Positions 51,930-62,704 are shown, numbered from the stretch's first letter. The stretch: DNA of 64,000 nucleotides from Qipengyuania huizhouensis (GCF_019711635.1 NZ_JAIGNT010000001.1:186001-250000); one strand, 5' to 3'. Translations and numbers: made by a program. The notes: generated from the letters alone by a model not told the origin.

Positions 51930-52690
51930 AAATCCTCCTGACCAATGACGACGGCGTCCACGCCCCCGGCCTCGAAGTGCTGGAAGCGATTGCGCGGCAG
52001 TTTTCCGACGATATCTGGATCTGTGCCCCGGATGAGGAACAGTCCGGAATGGGCCACGCGCTCACCCTCACCCGCCCGGTCCGCCTGCGAAAGCTTGGCG
52101 AGAGGCGCTTCTCCGTCACCGGTACGCCTACCGATTCCGTAACCATGGGCCTCAGGCAGGTCATGGACGGCCCGCCCGACGTGATCCTTTCCGGCGTCAA
52201 CCGAGGAGCCAACCTAGGTGATGACATTACGTACTCGGGTACGGTTTCCGCTGCGATCGAAGGCGCACTCGCGGGAATCCGGTCGATCGCACTAAGCCAG
52301 GTGATCGGCCGCGAAGACGCGGGCGACGACATGTCTTTCGCTGCAGCGCAGGAGTGGGGCGCGAAAGTACTGGCCCCCCTGCTGGATACCCCCTTGCCGG
52401 AACGCACGCTGGTCAATGTGAACTTCCCTCCACGCGCACCCGCAGATGTGAAGGGCATTCGCGCAGTCTCGCAGGGCTTCCACGATTATTCGCGCGGCAC
52501 GGTCGTGGAAGGCCGCGATCCTCGTGGGTTCCGCTATTTCTGGTTCGGCCTGCAGGCCATCGAACACACACCCGACCATGGGACCGATCTGGAAGCGATT
52601 GCAGACGGTTACGTCTCGGTCACCCCGTTACAGCTCGATCTGACGCATCACTCCTCTCTGGAAGCGCTCGGGCAGCGTTTCCAGAGGTGA
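51926..52690 (+). CDS. surE: 5'/3'-nucleotidase SurE
   Basis: A 254-aa phosphatase for nucleoside monophosphates. The metal site is in [18 protein letters not shown] at the N-terminus; other blocks are [28 protein letters not shown] and [20 protein letters not shown]. It starts at GTG 51926. The serS-surE neighbourhood is common in alphaproteobacteria, where surE often precedes pcm; here a channel gene follows instead. Confidence 0.96.
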   Translation: MKILLTNDDGVHAPGLEVLEAIARQFSDDIWICAPDEEQSGMGHALTLTRPVRLRKLGERRFSVTGTPTDSVTMGLRQVMDGPPDVILSGVNRGANLGDDITYSGTVSAAIEGALAGIRSIALSQVIGREDAGDDMSFAAAQEWGAKVLAPLLDTPLPERTLVNVNFPPRAPADVKGIRAVSQGFHDYSRGTVVEGRDPRGFRYFWFGLQAIEHTPDHGTDLEAIADGYVSVTPLQLDLTHHSSLEALGQRFQR

Positions 52691-52733
52691 TTGCTATTGA
52701 CCGCGTCCATGTGCTCGCGCACCTAGGCGCCGG

Positions 52734-53861
52734 ATGAGCGAGAGAAAGCAACTCGACCGTATTACTCCGGGTGGCCGGACCAACCGGGTATATCGTGGCC
52801 CGCGATTCCAGCCGCTGCGTCGTGCGACGAGAATTCCCGTCTGGGGCGATCTGGGAATCCGGTTGGGGCTGGCGCTATTCCTGATATTCGTGGTGGTCAT
52901 GATCCACTGGTGGGATCGGGAAGGCCTGGTCGACAATCTCGACGGTGAGGTCAGCTTCCTCGACGTCATCTACTTCACCATGATATCCATCACCACGACC
53001 GGCTTTGGCGATATCGCGCCCATTTCGGACCGCGCGCGACTGGTGGAAGCCGTCATCGTGACACCGGTACGTTTCGCCGTCCTCTTCATTTTCGTGGGCA
53101 CGGCCTACAACTTCCTTATCAAACGAAGCTGGGAGAAATTCCGCATGGCCAGAATCCAGGAACAACTCAGCGACCATATCGTCGTGCTGGGCTATGGAAT
53201 TTCCGGCAGCGAGGCTGTCGCCGAGTTGATCGAACGCGGCACCGATCCAAGCACGATCGTCGTGATCGATCCTAGCGAGGAAAGGCTTCACGCCGCAGAA
53301 TCCCTTGGCTGCAACGTTATGGCCGCCGATGCCACGCGTGACGAGACCCTTAAGGCAGTTCGCATCAGTGAGGCTCAGAACGTACTCATCTCCGCCGGCC
53401 GCGACGATACCACGATCCTGATAACGCTAACCGTTCGTGCCCTTGCTCCGCATGTCCCGATCAGCGTGGTAGTACGCGCGGACGACAATGAATCGCTTGC
53501 TCGTCAGGCAGGTGCGAACAACGTCATCAATCCTGTACGTTTCACAGGCCTGTTGCTCGCCGGCAGCGCCAAGGGCGAACATATCGCCGAATATCTAGCG
53601 GATCTCGCCAGCATTTCCGGCCGCGTGCAACTGGTCGAACGCAAGGTGACCGAAGAAGAAGTCGGCTGTGCCATCAGTGAATTGCGGACCGGCGGCAGAG
53701 GACTGCGCGTCTACCGCGACGGGCGCGCGATTGGGTTCTGGGAAGAAGAGTGCGAAAACCTGAAGGCCGGCGATATCATCGTCGAAATCATCGCCACCCC
53801 GAATGGCGAAAGCAGGGGCGACGGACACATCAAGGATGATGTCCTGCGCCAAGGCGGCTGA
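52734..53861 (+). CDS. Potassium channel with RCK domain
   Basis: A 375-aa protein with two transmembrane helices (LGIRLGLALFLIFVVVMIHW and about 99-120) around a pore with the selectivity filter TTTGFGD (about 87-93), then a cytoplasmic RCK/TrkA-N domain beginning HIVVLGYGISGSEAVAELIE. A TrkA-C-like segment ends the protein (IIVEIIATPNGE). It resembles MthK-type ligand-gated channels. The filter has GFGD rather than GYGD, a known variant. Possible role: potassium homeostasis. It is 43 bases after surE. Confidence 0.9.
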   Translation: MSERKQLDRITPGGRTNRVYRGPRFQPLRRATRIPVWGDLGIRLGLALFLIFVVVMIHWWDREGLVDNLDGEVSFLDVIYFTMISITTTGFGDIAPISDRARLVEAVIVTPVRFAVLFIFVGTAYNFLIKRSWEKFRMARIQEQLSDHIVVLGYGISGSEAVAELIERGTDPSTIVVIDPSEERLHAAESLGCNVMAADATRDETLKAVRISEAQNVLISAGRDDTTILITLTVRALAPHVPISVVVRADDNESLARQAGANNVINPVRFTGLLLAGSAKGEHIAEYLADLASISGRVQLVERKVTEEEVGCAISELRTGGRGLRVYRDGRAIGFWEEECENLKAGDIIVEIIATPNGESRGDGHIKDDVLRQGG

Positions 53862-53869
53862 GCAATCTC

Positions 53870-54280
53870 TCACCTCATTAGAGCGTGCACCAGTCCCATT
53901 ACGGTATAGAAAATCAGCCAATAGCCAGCGTCGATCCAATAAAGCGGCCGCTGTGCCCCCTGAAACAGATAATTCGTCCACAAAGCGGGAACGATAAACC
54001 CGAGAGCCACGCCAAAAGCAGTGAGAATTTTGACGAAGTCGCTGAGATCGATGGCGTAGCTCGCGAAGGTATGTGCCAGAGTCCAACTCGCCAGTAATGC
54101 GAGCAGGAAAGTGCATCCGTAGGTCTTGACCGGATTGATGTTTTTGAGATCGTCTGCCGTCTTGCCGACGGCCAACATCCAGCGCTTGCCCATGACGGGG
54201 CCATACCAGATACCGCCGACCAGAAATCCGCCAAGCGCCGCCAAGACGACCGCCAACCAGTTCACATCAAGAAGATTCAT
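53870..54280 (-). CDS. DUF1761-family membrane protein
   Basis: A 136-aa protein with four transmembrane segments, matching the DUF1761 style: NWLAVVLAALGGFLVGGIWYGPVMGKRWM, then a C-terminal YWIDAGYWLIFYTVMGLV. The function is not known. ATG 54280 has GGGAGAGGG upstream. It converges with the potassium channel gene, about eight bases apart. Confidence 0.8.
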   Translation of the reverse strand: MNLLDVNWLAVVLAALGGFLVGGIWYGPVMGKRWMLAVGKTADDLKNINPVKTYGCTFLLALLASWTLAHTFASYAIDLSDFVKILTAFGVALGFIVPALWTNYLFQGAQRPLYWIDAGYWLIFYTVMGLVHALMR

Positions 54281-54367
54281 TTCCCTCTCCCCCTTGGGCA
54301 ACCCATGGTGATACTAGCGTAAAGCGGCGAAGCCGTGTAGGGCCGCGCCCGATTCACGGACATAGCT

Positions 54368-55747
54368 ATGAACACCTTTACCACCTCGATCCCCGACCAG
54401 AAAAAGGTCGGAATGGTTTCCCTCGGCTGCCCGAAGGCACTGGTGGACAGCGAACGCATTCTAACCCGCCTCCGCGCAGATGGCTATGCGATGAGCCCCG
54501 ATTATGCCGGTGCCGACGTCGTATTGGTGAATACCTGCGGCTTCCTCGACAGTGCGAAGGAAGAGAGCCTGCAAGCTATCGGCGAGGCTATCGCTGAAAA
54601 TGGCCGGGTAATCGTGACGGGCTGCATGGGTGAGGAAGCCGATGCGATCCGGGCCGCGCATCCGCAGGTACTGGCAGTGACCGGCGCGCACCAGTACGAA
54701 CAGGTTGTAGAAGCGGTGCATCAATATGCCCCGCCTACCCAAGGACCTTTCATAGACCTGATACCCCAGCCCGACGTGAAGTTGACGCCGCGCCATTACA
54801 GCTATCTGAAGATTTCCGAAGGCTGCAATCATTCCTGCGCTTTCTGCATCATTCCGGATCTGCGCGGGAAGCTCGCCAGCCGCCGGATCGATGCAGTGCT
54901 ACGCGAAGCGGAAAAGCTGGTTGAGGCCGGCACCAAGGAACTGCTGGTGATCAGCCAGGATACGAGCGCCTATGGCGTCGATACGCGTCACGAGAGCCGT
55001 CAGTGGAAGGGCCAGGATGTTCGGGCCCATATGACCGATCTTGCGCGGGAGCTTGGACAATTAGACATTGGCGGAGGCACCCCGCCATGGGTGCGCCTGC
55101 ATTACGTCTATCCCTATCCCCATGTCGATGCAGTCATTCCGCTGATGGCGGAAGGTCTGCTGACGCCTTATCTCGACATTCCTTTCCAACACGCAAGCCC
55201 CAAGGTCTTGCGATCGATGAAACGGCCGGCGAACGAAGCCAAGGTCCTGGAACGGCTGAAATCATGGCGTGAAATATGCCCCCATATCGCCATACGGTCG
55301 AGCTTCGTGGTCGGATTTCCCGGCGAAACCGAGGAAGATTTCCGGTATCTGCTCGATTGGCTGGAGGAAGCGCAACTCGATCGCGTAGGTGCTTTTCGCT
55401 TCGAACCTGTGGAAGGGGCGCAGGCCAACTCTCTTCCCGACCCCGTTCCCGAAGAGGTCAAAGAAGAGCGTTACGCGCGTATTATGGAGGTTACCGAACG
55501 GATCAGTGCCGCCAAGTTAGCCGCCAAGGTAGGAAAGATCCTGCCCGTAATCATCGACGAAGTAGGCGAACCGGATGAGGATGGCGATATCGGAGCCACG
55601 GGCCGTAGCGAAGCCGATGCACCCGAAATCGACGGCGCAGTCTATCTACGTAATGTTCCGAAAACGATAGCTCCTGGAGATATCGTGAATGTCGAAGTTG
55701 AGGACGCCGATGCCCACGATCTTTTCGGGGCGATTTACGAAAAATAG
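54368..55747 (+). CDS. rimO: Ribosomal protein uS12 methylthiotransferase
   Basis: A 459-aa radical-SAM enzyme that adds a methylthio group to Asp-89 (E. coli numbering) of ribosomal protein S12. The N-terminal UPF0004 domain has [18 protein letters not shown] and [14 protein letters not shown] with the three Cys of the first cluster; the radical SAM motif is [18 protein letters not shown]; a TRAM domain closes the protein. Full length and intact. Confidence 0.97.
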   Translation: MNTFTTSIPDQKKVGMVSLGCPKALVDSERILTRLRADGYAMSPDYAGADVVLVNTCGFLDSAKEESLQAIGEAIAENGRVIVTGCMGEEADAIRAAHPQVLAVTGAHQYEQVVEAVHQYAPPTQGPFIDLIPQPDVKLTPRHYSYLKISEGCNHSCAFCIIPDLRGKLASRRIDAVLREAEKLVEAGTKELLVISQDTSAYGVDTRHESRQWKGQDVRAHMTDLARELGQLDIGGGTPPWVRLHYVYPYPHVDAVIPLMAEGLLTPYLDIPFQHASPKVLRSMKRPANEAKVLERLKSWREICPHIAIRSSFVVGFPGETEEDFRYLLDWLEEAQLDRVGAFRFEPVEGAQANSLPDPVPEEVKEERYARIMEVTERISAAKLAAKVGKILPVIIDEVGEPDEDGDIGATGRSEADAPEIDGAVYLRNVPKTIAPGDIVNVEVEDADAHDLFGAIYEK

Positions 55748-55984
55748 CTATTCGCAGACGTTCCGAACCGACCATTAAGGAAATCGCACACGTGGTAAGA
55801 GTTTGTTTAAAATAGGAAAACTGCGACAAAGTCGGATGTTTTCGATTATCTGGAGCCGCGATTCTTAACCTGTTTTGCTGCTGCGGCTTTAACCACCGGA
55901 AAGCGCGGATTCTCGTCGGTTGGTGAAAAAAGTGACCTCCGCGTCAAAACATTCTTAAACCTAATCTGACCATACGTGTGCGAG

Positions 55985-58330
55985 ATGAACCTCGTCCGCA
56001 CCTTGGACCGCGCCCAAGCGCGCTCATTCAAGTCGCTCGGCAGCCTGCCGAAGGGCGTACTTGAGAGATTGAAGCATCTTTCGATCAGCAGCTTCGTGGC
56101 CCTCGTCCTGTTTGCAACCCTTTTTCTGGGTCCTGTGGATCAGCTCAGTTGGGTTTTTCAATCGAAATTCGTCAGCCACTCACCCTCTGGCGATATTGTT
56201 TTCATCGGGGCAGAACGGAATATGGCCGACCCGCAACTCCCCTCGCGGCGCGAAGATCTCGCCGAAGCGCTGGCTAAACTCGATCATCAGGGGGTCGGGA
56301 AAGTTTATATCGACATTGCCTTCCCAAAAGCATCCACCTCTGCATCAGCAGATCGAAAGCTTGCAACCGCAATCAATGCGCTTGGTGCCCGTGCGATTAT
56401 CGTCGACCGGATTGATCTCAACGGAGTAAACAACGCCAGGGTTGTTACCACCCTGCCCGAAATTGCTGGACAAGCAAAGCGGGTAGTTTCTCAGCGTTCG
56501 AGCAATTGGATGGGCTTCACTTGGACCAGCGAATTTGCTCATAGCGTTCGCGGCGGGCGCTTCCCGTCACTATCTGCATCACTGGCCGGCATCGAAGATA
56601 CGCGTCCCGGCTCGTTCCAGATCGATTATTCGATCCCGCCCGAAGACATGGCATCCTTATCTCTGGCTGATATCGCTGCGGACGGTAATGTGCTCAACCT
56701 TGTGGGAAGGACAGTTGTCATTGGGGAAGATGCTGGACTTTCGGAATCTCAGCAGCGTGTCCCCGGACAATTTTCGGTCCCATATAGTTATGTCGCGATC
56801 TATGCGGCGGAAACTCTTAAATCGGGCCGGACTGGCTACTTGCCTGCAGTTCCCGCGATCATAGTCTATTTGCTGCTCTTCGCTTCGATGCTGATTGTCA
56901 TTCGTCGACGACAGCATCGCCAGATTGGCTATGCCATACTCGCCACAATAATCCCGCTGACGCTTTATGGCGGCAGCCTTATCGGCGTCAGAATGGAGCT
57001 GTCGTACTGTGCCGCGATCCTGATTGTCTATGGGACACTTCGATCACGTGCGCGCTGGCAGGACCGGGTTGCATTAGTCGACAACGAGACAGGCCTTCCC
57101 AAACTACGAGCGCTAGAACTGGAGACATCTCAGGACATCCATGCCCGCGGTCATTTGGTTGTGGCGCGCATCCATGGATATGAGCATGTCTTGAAAACTC
57201 TCTCTCGCGCCGAACGGGCACAGTATATTCTTAAGCTGGTTGATCGTCTCCGTGCAACCGATGGGGAACTGGCCATCTATTCAGAGGGTCACCACCTGGC
57301 TTGGCATTCTGAAGAGGAAGACAGTGCCACATTGGCTGAACACCTCGAAGGGCTACGCGCGATGTTTGCCGCGCCGCTCAATGTGGCCGGTTCATCGGTC
57401 GACGTCGGTATAAGCTTTGGAGTTGCAAGGCTGGATGGAGATCCTGCGGCACGCTTGGCTGCTGCGGTAGCAGCAGCGGAAGAAAGCTCAGAGGCCCTGC
57501 AACCTATAAAAATTGCAGAGAGTAGCTCGCGCTTTGACGAATTGTGGGATATTTCGCTGCGCGCTCGCATCGACGAAGCAATGTCGGCCGGAGAGATTTT
57601 CTGTGTCTACCAACCAAAGGTGGATACGCGGAACGGTACCATGACGGGCGTAGAGGCGCTAGTTCGCTGGCAGGACCCTGCACGCGGATTCATTCCTCCG
57701 ATGCATTTTATCGCTCAGTGCGAAAAAGCGGGGCGTATGGAAGCGCTGACAGAATATGTCTTCGAACACGCCTGCGCAGCCGGTCGTCTGATGCATTTCC
57801 GTGGACGTTCAATCACAATGTCGGTCAACATCTCCGCCACGCTGCTGTCCGACATGCGGATCGTCGGCATGGTGCGCAACGTCTTGCAGATGACAGGGTT
57901 CGACCCGCGGTATCTGGTTCTGGAAGTTACCGAAACATCGCGGATCGGAAATCTAGCAACTGCGGAAACGGTACTGAACGAACTTAGAGCACTCGGCGCT
58001 CGCATTTCCATGGACGATTTCGGTGTTGGCGAGACCAACTTCGAAACTCTTTTAGAGTTGCCATTCGATGAACTGAAGATCGACAGACTGTTTGTTGCGA
58101 ACATGGCCAAAAGCTCGAAAGCTAAAGCGATCGTAGCAAGTATCGTGGACATGGGTCGGCATGCGCGAATCGGTGTGGTGGCCGAGGGTGCGGAAGACAC
58201 TGAGACCTTGAAAATGCTAACGGAAATGGGCTGCACACATGTCCAAGGTTATGTTTTGGCAAGGCCTATGAGCCTAGAAAATCTCTTGAAATTCAATGAG
58301 TTGGAAAATATCGGCGCTTTAAAAGCATAG
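55985..58330 (+). CDS. CHASE2-EAL protein with degenerate GGDEF domain
   Basis: A 781-aa membrane signalling protein. An N-terminal helix is followed by a periplasmic CHASE2-type sensor (about 60-280; GDIVFIGAERNMADPQ, LVGRTVVIGEDA), then three transmembrane helices at about 295-355. The GGDEF region (LVDNETGLPKLRALELE) has lost the catalytic GGDEF motif, replaced around SEGHHLAWH. The EAL domain is complete: GVEALVRWQDP, VLEVTETS, MDDFGVGETNFETLLELPFDELKIDR and VVAEGAED with QGYVLARPM, so it should hydrolyse c-di-GMP. ATG 55985 is preferred to GTG 55976. A 237-base AT-rich leader precedes it. Confidence 0.9.
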   Translation: MNLVRTLDRAQARSFKSLGSLPKGVLERLKHLSISSFVALVLFATLFLGPVDQLSWVFQSKFVSHSPSGDIVFIGAERNMADPQLPSRREDLAEALAKLDHQGVGKVYIDIAFPKASTSASADRKLATAINALGARAIIVDRIDLNGVNNARVVTTLPEIAGQAKRVVSQRSSNWMGFTWTSEFAHSVRGGRFPSLSASLAGIEDTRPGSFQIDYSIPPEDMASLSLADIAADGNVLNLVGRTVVIGEDAGLSESQQRVPGQFSVPYSYVAIYAAETLKSGRTGYLPAVPAIIVYLLLFASMLIVIRRRQHRQIGYAILATIIPLTLYGGSLIGVRMELSYCAAILIVYGTLRSRARWQDRVALVDNETGLPKLRALELETSQDIHARGHLVVARIHGYEHVLKTLSRAERAQYILKLVDRLRATDGELAIYSEGHHLAWHSEEEDSATLAEHLEGLRAMFAAPLNVAGSSVDVGISFGVARLDGDPAARLAAAVAAAEESSEALQPIKIAESSSRFDELWDISLRARIDEAMSAGEIFCVYQPKVDTRNGTMTGVEALVRWQDPARGFIPPMHFIAQCEKAGRMEALTEYVFEHACAAGRLMHFRGRSITMSVNISATLLSDMRIVGMVRNVLQMTGFDPRYLVLEVTETSRIGNLATAETVLNELRALGARISMDDFGVGETNFETLLELPFDELKIDRLFVANMAKSSKAKAIVASIVDMGRHARIGVVAEGAEDTETLKMLTEMGCTHVQGYVLARPMSLENLLKFNELENIGALKA

Positions 58331-58395
58331 TTAACGCTTTACAAACAAGCATGGTTAACAGATTATTGCTTCCTGTCCGTCAACAGGAGGCAAAT

Positions 58396-58437
58396 ATGTG
58401 GAGCATTTGGGATTGGCTTTTCGGCAAGGAAAAATAG
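58396..58437 (+). CDS. 13-aa Trp-rich micro-ORF
   Basis: A strong ribosome-binding site, AGGAGG 7 bases before ATG 58396, leads a 13-codon frame MWSIWDWLFGKEK that ends 28 bases before a very strong terminator. Three of thirteen residues are Trp. With its own terminator and about 65 bases after the EAL gene stop, it looks like a deliberately translated tiny gene rather than a leader of the downstream transglutaminase. The amphipathic aromatic sequence suggests a membrane-bound peptide. Function unknown. Confidence 0.5.
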   Translation: MWSIWDWLFGKEK

Positions 58438-58465
58438 ATCTTAGCCGATCGAAGTTTAAGTGATT

Positions 58466-58492
58466 GGGGCCCCTTAATCGGGGCCCCTTTTC
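58466..58492 (+). terminator. Strong intrinsic terminator
   Basis: GGGGCCCC-TTAATC-GGGGCCCC followed by TTTTCTTT is an eight-pair GC stem with a T tract. It ends the transcript carrying the 13-codon micro-ORF (and possibly the CHASE2-EAL gene). Confidence 0.88.
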
Positions 58493-58555
58493 TTTGCTCT
58501 GGATGGGTATTGGCTCGTTCAGGAAACAGAGCATGATATCCTGCGTTGGGTCATC

Positions 58556-59353
58556 ATGCCCATCTCCATCCAATCCACCTTTTCATTTACTCTCCCGCAC
58601 ACGACCGATGTCCTCCTCCAGTTCGAAGCCGCAGCAATTCCCGAGCAGCGGATAGTCACGACAGACACTGAACTGACCCAAGCGGGTCATTGTGCCAGGG
58701 TCCCTGCGCAAGATGAAATCGGCGAGCGTATCTGGATCAGGGCGCGAGGCAATTTCGAGGTTTCCTATAGCGCCGAGATCGAACTTGACCGCCAGCTAGC
58801 CGACTTGTCCGCTCTTGATCGACTCGCTCCACACGACACGCCCGGAGAAGCAGTCGAATATCTCTTCGATAGCCGCTACTGCCCGGCCGATCGCTTCCAG
58901 ACCTTTGTCGAAGACGAGTTCAGGGGAACGGATGGTGGCGCACGCATCGCGGCTATCTGCGACTGGATGAAGAGCAAGTTGACATACGCTCCCGGCGCTT
59001 CCGGGCCCCAAACCACCGCCCTGGACAGCTTCATCGAGCGCCGGGGCATCTGTCGCGACTATGCGCATATCCTGATCGCCCTTGCGCGTGCCAGCACCAT
59101 CCCTGCTCGTTATGTCGCGTGCTATGCGCCGGGTGTCGATCCGCCCGATTTTCATGCCGTGGCGGAGGTCTTTCTGAACGATCCGGAAACCGACGGTGGC
59201 GGCACATGGCAGCTCGTCGATGCTACCGGCATGGCCGATCCGGCGCAGACGGTTAAGATCGGCGTAGGCCGGGATGCCGCCGATGTCAGTTTCCTGACCA
59301 GCTTTGGTATCACGGAGTTCGGCGACAAGCATGTTGCCGTGACAGCAGGCTGA
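58556..59353 (+). CDS. Transglutaminase-like cysteine peptidase family protein
   Basis: A 265-aa protein with an N-terminal beta domain typical of bacterial transglutaminase-like proteins and the catalytic triad: Cys about 166 in RRGICRDYAHILIALARAS, His about 200 in PPDFHAVAEVFL, and Asp about 222 in WQLVDATGMADP. It probably acts as a protease or amidase on unknown peptide substrates in the cytoplasm; no signal peptide is present. It precedes zwf on the same strand by about 95 bases. Confidence 0.88.
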   Translation: MPISIQSTFSFTLPHTTDVLLQFEAAAIPEQRIVTTDTELTQAGHCARVPAQDEIGERIWIRARGNFEVSYSAEIELDRQLADLSALDRLAPHDTPGEAVEYLFDSRYCPADRFQTFVEDEFRGTDGGARIAAICDWMKSKLTYAPGASGPQTTALDSFIERRGICRDYAHILIALARASTIPARYVACYAPGVDPPDFHAVAEVFLNDPETDGGGTWQLVDATGMADPAQTVKIGVGRDAADVSFLTSFGITEFGDKHVAVTAG

Positions 59354-59447
59354 TCGCTTCAAAAGAATAGGAATGCGGCGCTCTGGTGCTGTACCGACAG
59401 CGCTGATAACCCGCCCTCATGGGAGATTCACTACCGATGGCTGGTAC

Positions 59448-60896
59448 ATGGCGGAAGTAAAATTCGAAGCGGACCGCCTCCTTCTGTTCGGGGCTACGGG
59501 CGACCTGTCCCAGCGCATGTTGCTTCCCTCGCTCTGCGCGTTGCACGCCGACGGCTTGCTCGATGCCGACCTGCGTATCGTAGCCACCGCACGATCCGAA
59601 ATAACCACTAAGGAATTCCGCCAGTTCGCACGCGAGGCGCTTGAAAAATACCTCCCCAAGAACCGGCGCGGTCCGATGGCCGATTTTCTTAACCAGCTGA
59701 GCTACGTGCCAGTCGATGCCACAACTCCGGAAGGCTATGATGAGCTGGCGAAGGAAGTCGGCGAGTACAATGGCCTTGCGATTTTTCTTTCGACTGCGCC
59801 CAGCCTTTTCGAGCCAACCATTGCGGGACTAAAAAGGGTCGGCCTGACTAAGGGTAACGCCAGGATTGCACTTGAGAAGCCGCTCGGCACTGACCTCGCG
59901 AGCAGTTGCGAGATCAACGATGCAGTTGCCAAGGCATTCAGCGAAGATCGCATTTTTCGCATCGACCACTATCTGGGCAAGGAAACCGTCCAGAACCTTT
60001 TGGCACTTCGTTTCGCCAATATCCTGCTCGAACCAGTTTGGAATTCCAACTACGTCGAACATGTCCAGATAACGGTCGCCGAAACCGTCGGCCTGGAATC
60101 GCGCGTTGCTTACTACGATGACAGCGGGGCGCTGCGGGATATGGTGCAGAACCATATGCTCCAGCTGCTCGCGCTGGTCGCCATGGAACCGCCAACCTCG
60201 TTCGAGGCTACTGCAGTTCGGGACGAAAAGGTAAAGGTCCTGCGGGCATTGCGCCCGGTCAAGGCAGAAGAGGTCGTCACCGGCCAGTATCGCGCCGGCG
60301 CGGTCGATGGCAAAAGCGTGCCTGGTTACGACGAGGAACTTGGTAAAGACAGCAACACCGAAACTTACGTCGCCTTGAAAGCTCATGTCGACAATTGGCG
60401 CTGGCGAGGGGTCCCCTTCTACCTGCGCCACGGCAAGCGCATGCCCGAGCGAGTGACGGAAATCGTGGTCCAGTTTCGCAGCATCCCACACTCCATCTTC
60501 GAAGGCCGCGGCGTGCGAACCGAACCGAACCGGCTGGTTATCGAAATCCAGCCCAAGGAGAACATCCAGCTGACGATGATGGCCAAGGTCCCCGGATTGG
60601 GCAACGATGGCCTTCGCTTACGTCCTGTACCGCTCGACATCGCCATGCCCGATGCCTTTGCAGACGTCGTACGCCGGATTGCTTACGAACGCCTGCTGCT
60701 TGATCTCGTCCATGGCGATCAGACACTCTTCGTCCGGCGCGACGAAGTGGAAGCGCAGTGGGAATTCATCGATCATATTCGCGCGCTCTGGACCGAGAAT
60801 GCAACGCAGCCAAAGCCCTATGCCGCAGGCACCTGGGGCCCGAGCGCGGCCATTGCGCTCGCTGAACGCGACGGGGTAACCTGGCACGATGACTAA
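59448..60896 (+). CDS. zwf: Glucose-6-phosphate dehydrogenase
   Basis: A 482-aa enzyme oxidising glucose 6-phosphate to 6-phosphogluconolactone with NADP+ or NAD+, entry to the Entner-Doudoroff pathway. The nucleotide motif is LLLFGATGDLSQRMLLPSL; the active site FRIDHYLGKETVQN is intact. ATG 59448 is chosen on family grounds; the frame extends upstream to 59373. Its stop overlaps the edd start by eight bases, and it heads the operon zwf-edd-glk-eda. Confidence 0.96.
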   Translation: MAEVKFEADRLLLFGATGDLSQRMLLPSLCALHADGLLDADLRIVATARSEITTKEFRQFAREALEKYLPKNRRGPMADFLNQLSYVPVDATTPEGYDELAKEVGEYNGLAIFLSTAPSLFEPTIAGLKRVGLTKGNARIALEKPLGTDLASSCEINDAVAKAFSEDRIFRIDHYLGKETVQNLLALRFANILLEPVWNSNYVEHVQITVAETVGLESRVAYYDDSGALRDMVQNHMLQLLALVAMEPPTSFEATAVRDEKVKVLRALRPVKAEEVVTGQYRAGAVDGKSVPGYDEELGKDSNTETYVALKAHVDNWRWRGVPFYLRHGKRMPERVTEIVVQFRSIPHSIFEGRGVRTEPNRLVIEIQPKENIQLTMMAKVPGLGNDGLRLRPVPLDIAMPDAFADVVRRIAYERLLLDLVHGDQTLFVRRDEVEAQWEFIDHIRALWTENATQPKPYAAGTWGPSAAIALAERDGVTWHDD

Positions 60897-62700
60897 GCTC
60901 AACGACACCATTCACCGCGTCACGCAGCGTGTCATAGACAATTCGCGCGGATCGCGCAGCGCCTATCTCGAGTTGATGGACCGCGAAGGCGACCGCCAGG
61001 TCAATCGCGGAACGCTTTCCTGTTCCAACCTTGCCCACGCCTATGCCGGAGCGGAGGAGGATCAGAAGGCGATCATGCTGGCACGGGGACCGAACCTCGG
61101 CATCGTTACCGCCTATAACGATATGCTTTCCGCGCATCAGCCTTACTACCGCTATCCCGAGCGGATGAAAATCTGGGCGCGAGAGGTTGGTGCCACGGTT
61201 CAGGTTGCTGGCGGGACGCCAGCCATGTGCGATGGGGTGACACAGGGCGAAGATGGCATGGAATTGTCGCTTTTCAGCCGCGACACCATAGCCCTTTCAA
61301 CTGTGGTGGCACTGAGCCACGCCATGTACGATGGTGTCGCCCTCCTTGGCATCTGCGACAAGATCGTCCCAGGCCTTCTTATGGGCGCGCTGCGTTTCGG
61401 CCACCTGCCCGCAATCTTTGTGCCGTCCGGACCGATGGGTACGGGCATTTCCAACAAGGAAAAGCAGCGTACTCGCCAGCTCTACGCCGAAGGCAAGGTG
61501 GGCCGCGAGGAACTGCTCGCCAGCGAGATGGGCAGTTACCACTCTCCCGGCACATGCACTTTCTACGGAACCGCCAATTCCAATCAGATGATGATGGAGA
61601 TGATGGGGCTCCACGTCCCGGGCGCGGCCTTCGTGCCCCCGGGCGCGAAGTTGCGGCAGGAGTTGAGCCGCGCGGCCACCCACCGCCTTGCCGCACTGAA
61701 AAAGGATGGCGATGATTTCCGCCCGCTGGCGCGTGTGGTGGACGAAAAGGCGATTATCAACGCGGCGATCGGCCTGCTGGCTACGGGCGGATCGACCAAC
61801 CATGCAATCCATATACCCGCCATGGCGCGGGCTGCAGGTATTCAGTTCGACTGGAACGACCTTGCAGAACTGTCCAGTGCCGTTCCGCTGGTTGCGCGGG
61901 TTTATCCCAATGGATCAGGCGACGTGAATCGTTTCCACGATGCCGGCGGTATGGCTTATGTCATAGGCACCTTGCTGGACGAAGGCCTGGCGCATGATGA
62001 TATCCTGACAATCTGGGACGGCGGGTTCGAGGCCTACGCTCGCGAACCTGGCATGGATGGGGATGACCTCGCCTGGCGAGACCCTGGCCCTAGCGGTGAC
62101 CCAGAGATGCTGCGCCCAGCCTCCGATCCGTTCCAAGCCGACGGCGGGATGCGGCTGGTGGAGGGAAATCTCGGTCGTGCGTGTTTCAAGTCATCGGCAG
62201 TCAAACGCGAACACTGGTCGATAGAGGCTCCTTGCCGCGTTTTCGAAACCCAACATGCCGTAAACGAGGCCTTCAAAAAGGGCGAACTCGACCGCGACGT
62301 CGTAGTTGTTGTCCGTTTCCAGGGGCCGCGGGCCAACGGAATGCCGGAACTGCATAAACTTACTCCAGCCCTGGGTGTCCTGCAAGATCGCGGTTACCAT
62401 GTTGCTCTTGTGACCGATGGGCGCATGTCGGGAGCGAGCGGCAAGGTCCCCGCCGCAATTCACTGTACGCCCGAGGCGCTCGGCGGCGGCCCATTATCGC
62501 GCCTGCGAGACGGTGACATTGTAACGGTCAGCGCAGAAACGGGAACTCTTTCCACCACTGCAGATCTGGACAGTCGCGAGCCCGCTCCGCAACCCCATAC
62601 TCAGAGCGGGATGGGACGCGAACTCTTTGCCATGTTCCGCGCAAATGCCGATGGCGCCGAACAAGGAGCCTCCTCGATGCTGGCAATGGCAGGATTGTAA
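60889..62700 (+). CDS. edd: Phosphogluconate dehydratase
   Basis: A 603-aa iron-sulphur dehydratase converting 6-phosphogluconate to 2-keto-3-deoxy-6-phosphogluconate. Key parts: [26 protein letters not shown] with a cluster Cys, [40 protein letters not shown] and the C-terminal [14 protein letters not shown]. The second step of the pathway; the lactonase gene is not in this cluster. Four bases separate it from glk. Confidence 0.97.
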   Translation: MTKLNDTIHRVTQRVIDNSRGSRSAYLELMDREGDRQVNRGTLSCSNLAHAYAGAEEDQKAIMLARGPNLGIVTAYNDMLSAHQPYYRYPERMKIWAREVGATVQVAGGTPAMCDGVTQGEDGMELSLFSRDTIALSTVVALSHAMYDGVALLGICDKIVPGLLMGALRFGHLPAIFVPSGPMGTGISNKEKQRTRQLYAEGKVGREELLASEMGSYHSPGTCTFYGTANSNQMMMEMMGLHVPGAAFVPPGAKLRQELSRAATHRLAALKKDGDDFRPLARVVDEKAIINAAIGLLATGGSTNHAIHIPAMARAAGIQFDWNDLAELSSAVPLVARVYPNGSGDVNRFHDAGGMAYVIGTLLDEGLAHDDILTIWDGGFEAYAREPGMDGDDLAWRDPGPSGDPEMLRPASDPFQADGGMRLVEGNLGRACFKSSAVKREHWSIEAPCRVFETQHAVNEAFKKGELDRDVVVVVRFQGPRANGMPELHKLTPALGVLQDRGYHVALVTDGRMSGASGKVPAAIHCTPEALGGGPLSRLRDGDIVTVSAETGTLSTTADLDSREPAPQPHTQSGMGRELFAMFRANADGAEQGASSMLAMAGL

Positions 62701-62704
62701 GGCC

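Noticed and set aside
58396..58492. A trp-type attenuator (Trp-rich leader peptide plus terminator)
   Set aside because: No tryptophan gene follows, the Trp codons are not adjacent, and no antiterminator pairing partner for the GC stem was seen.
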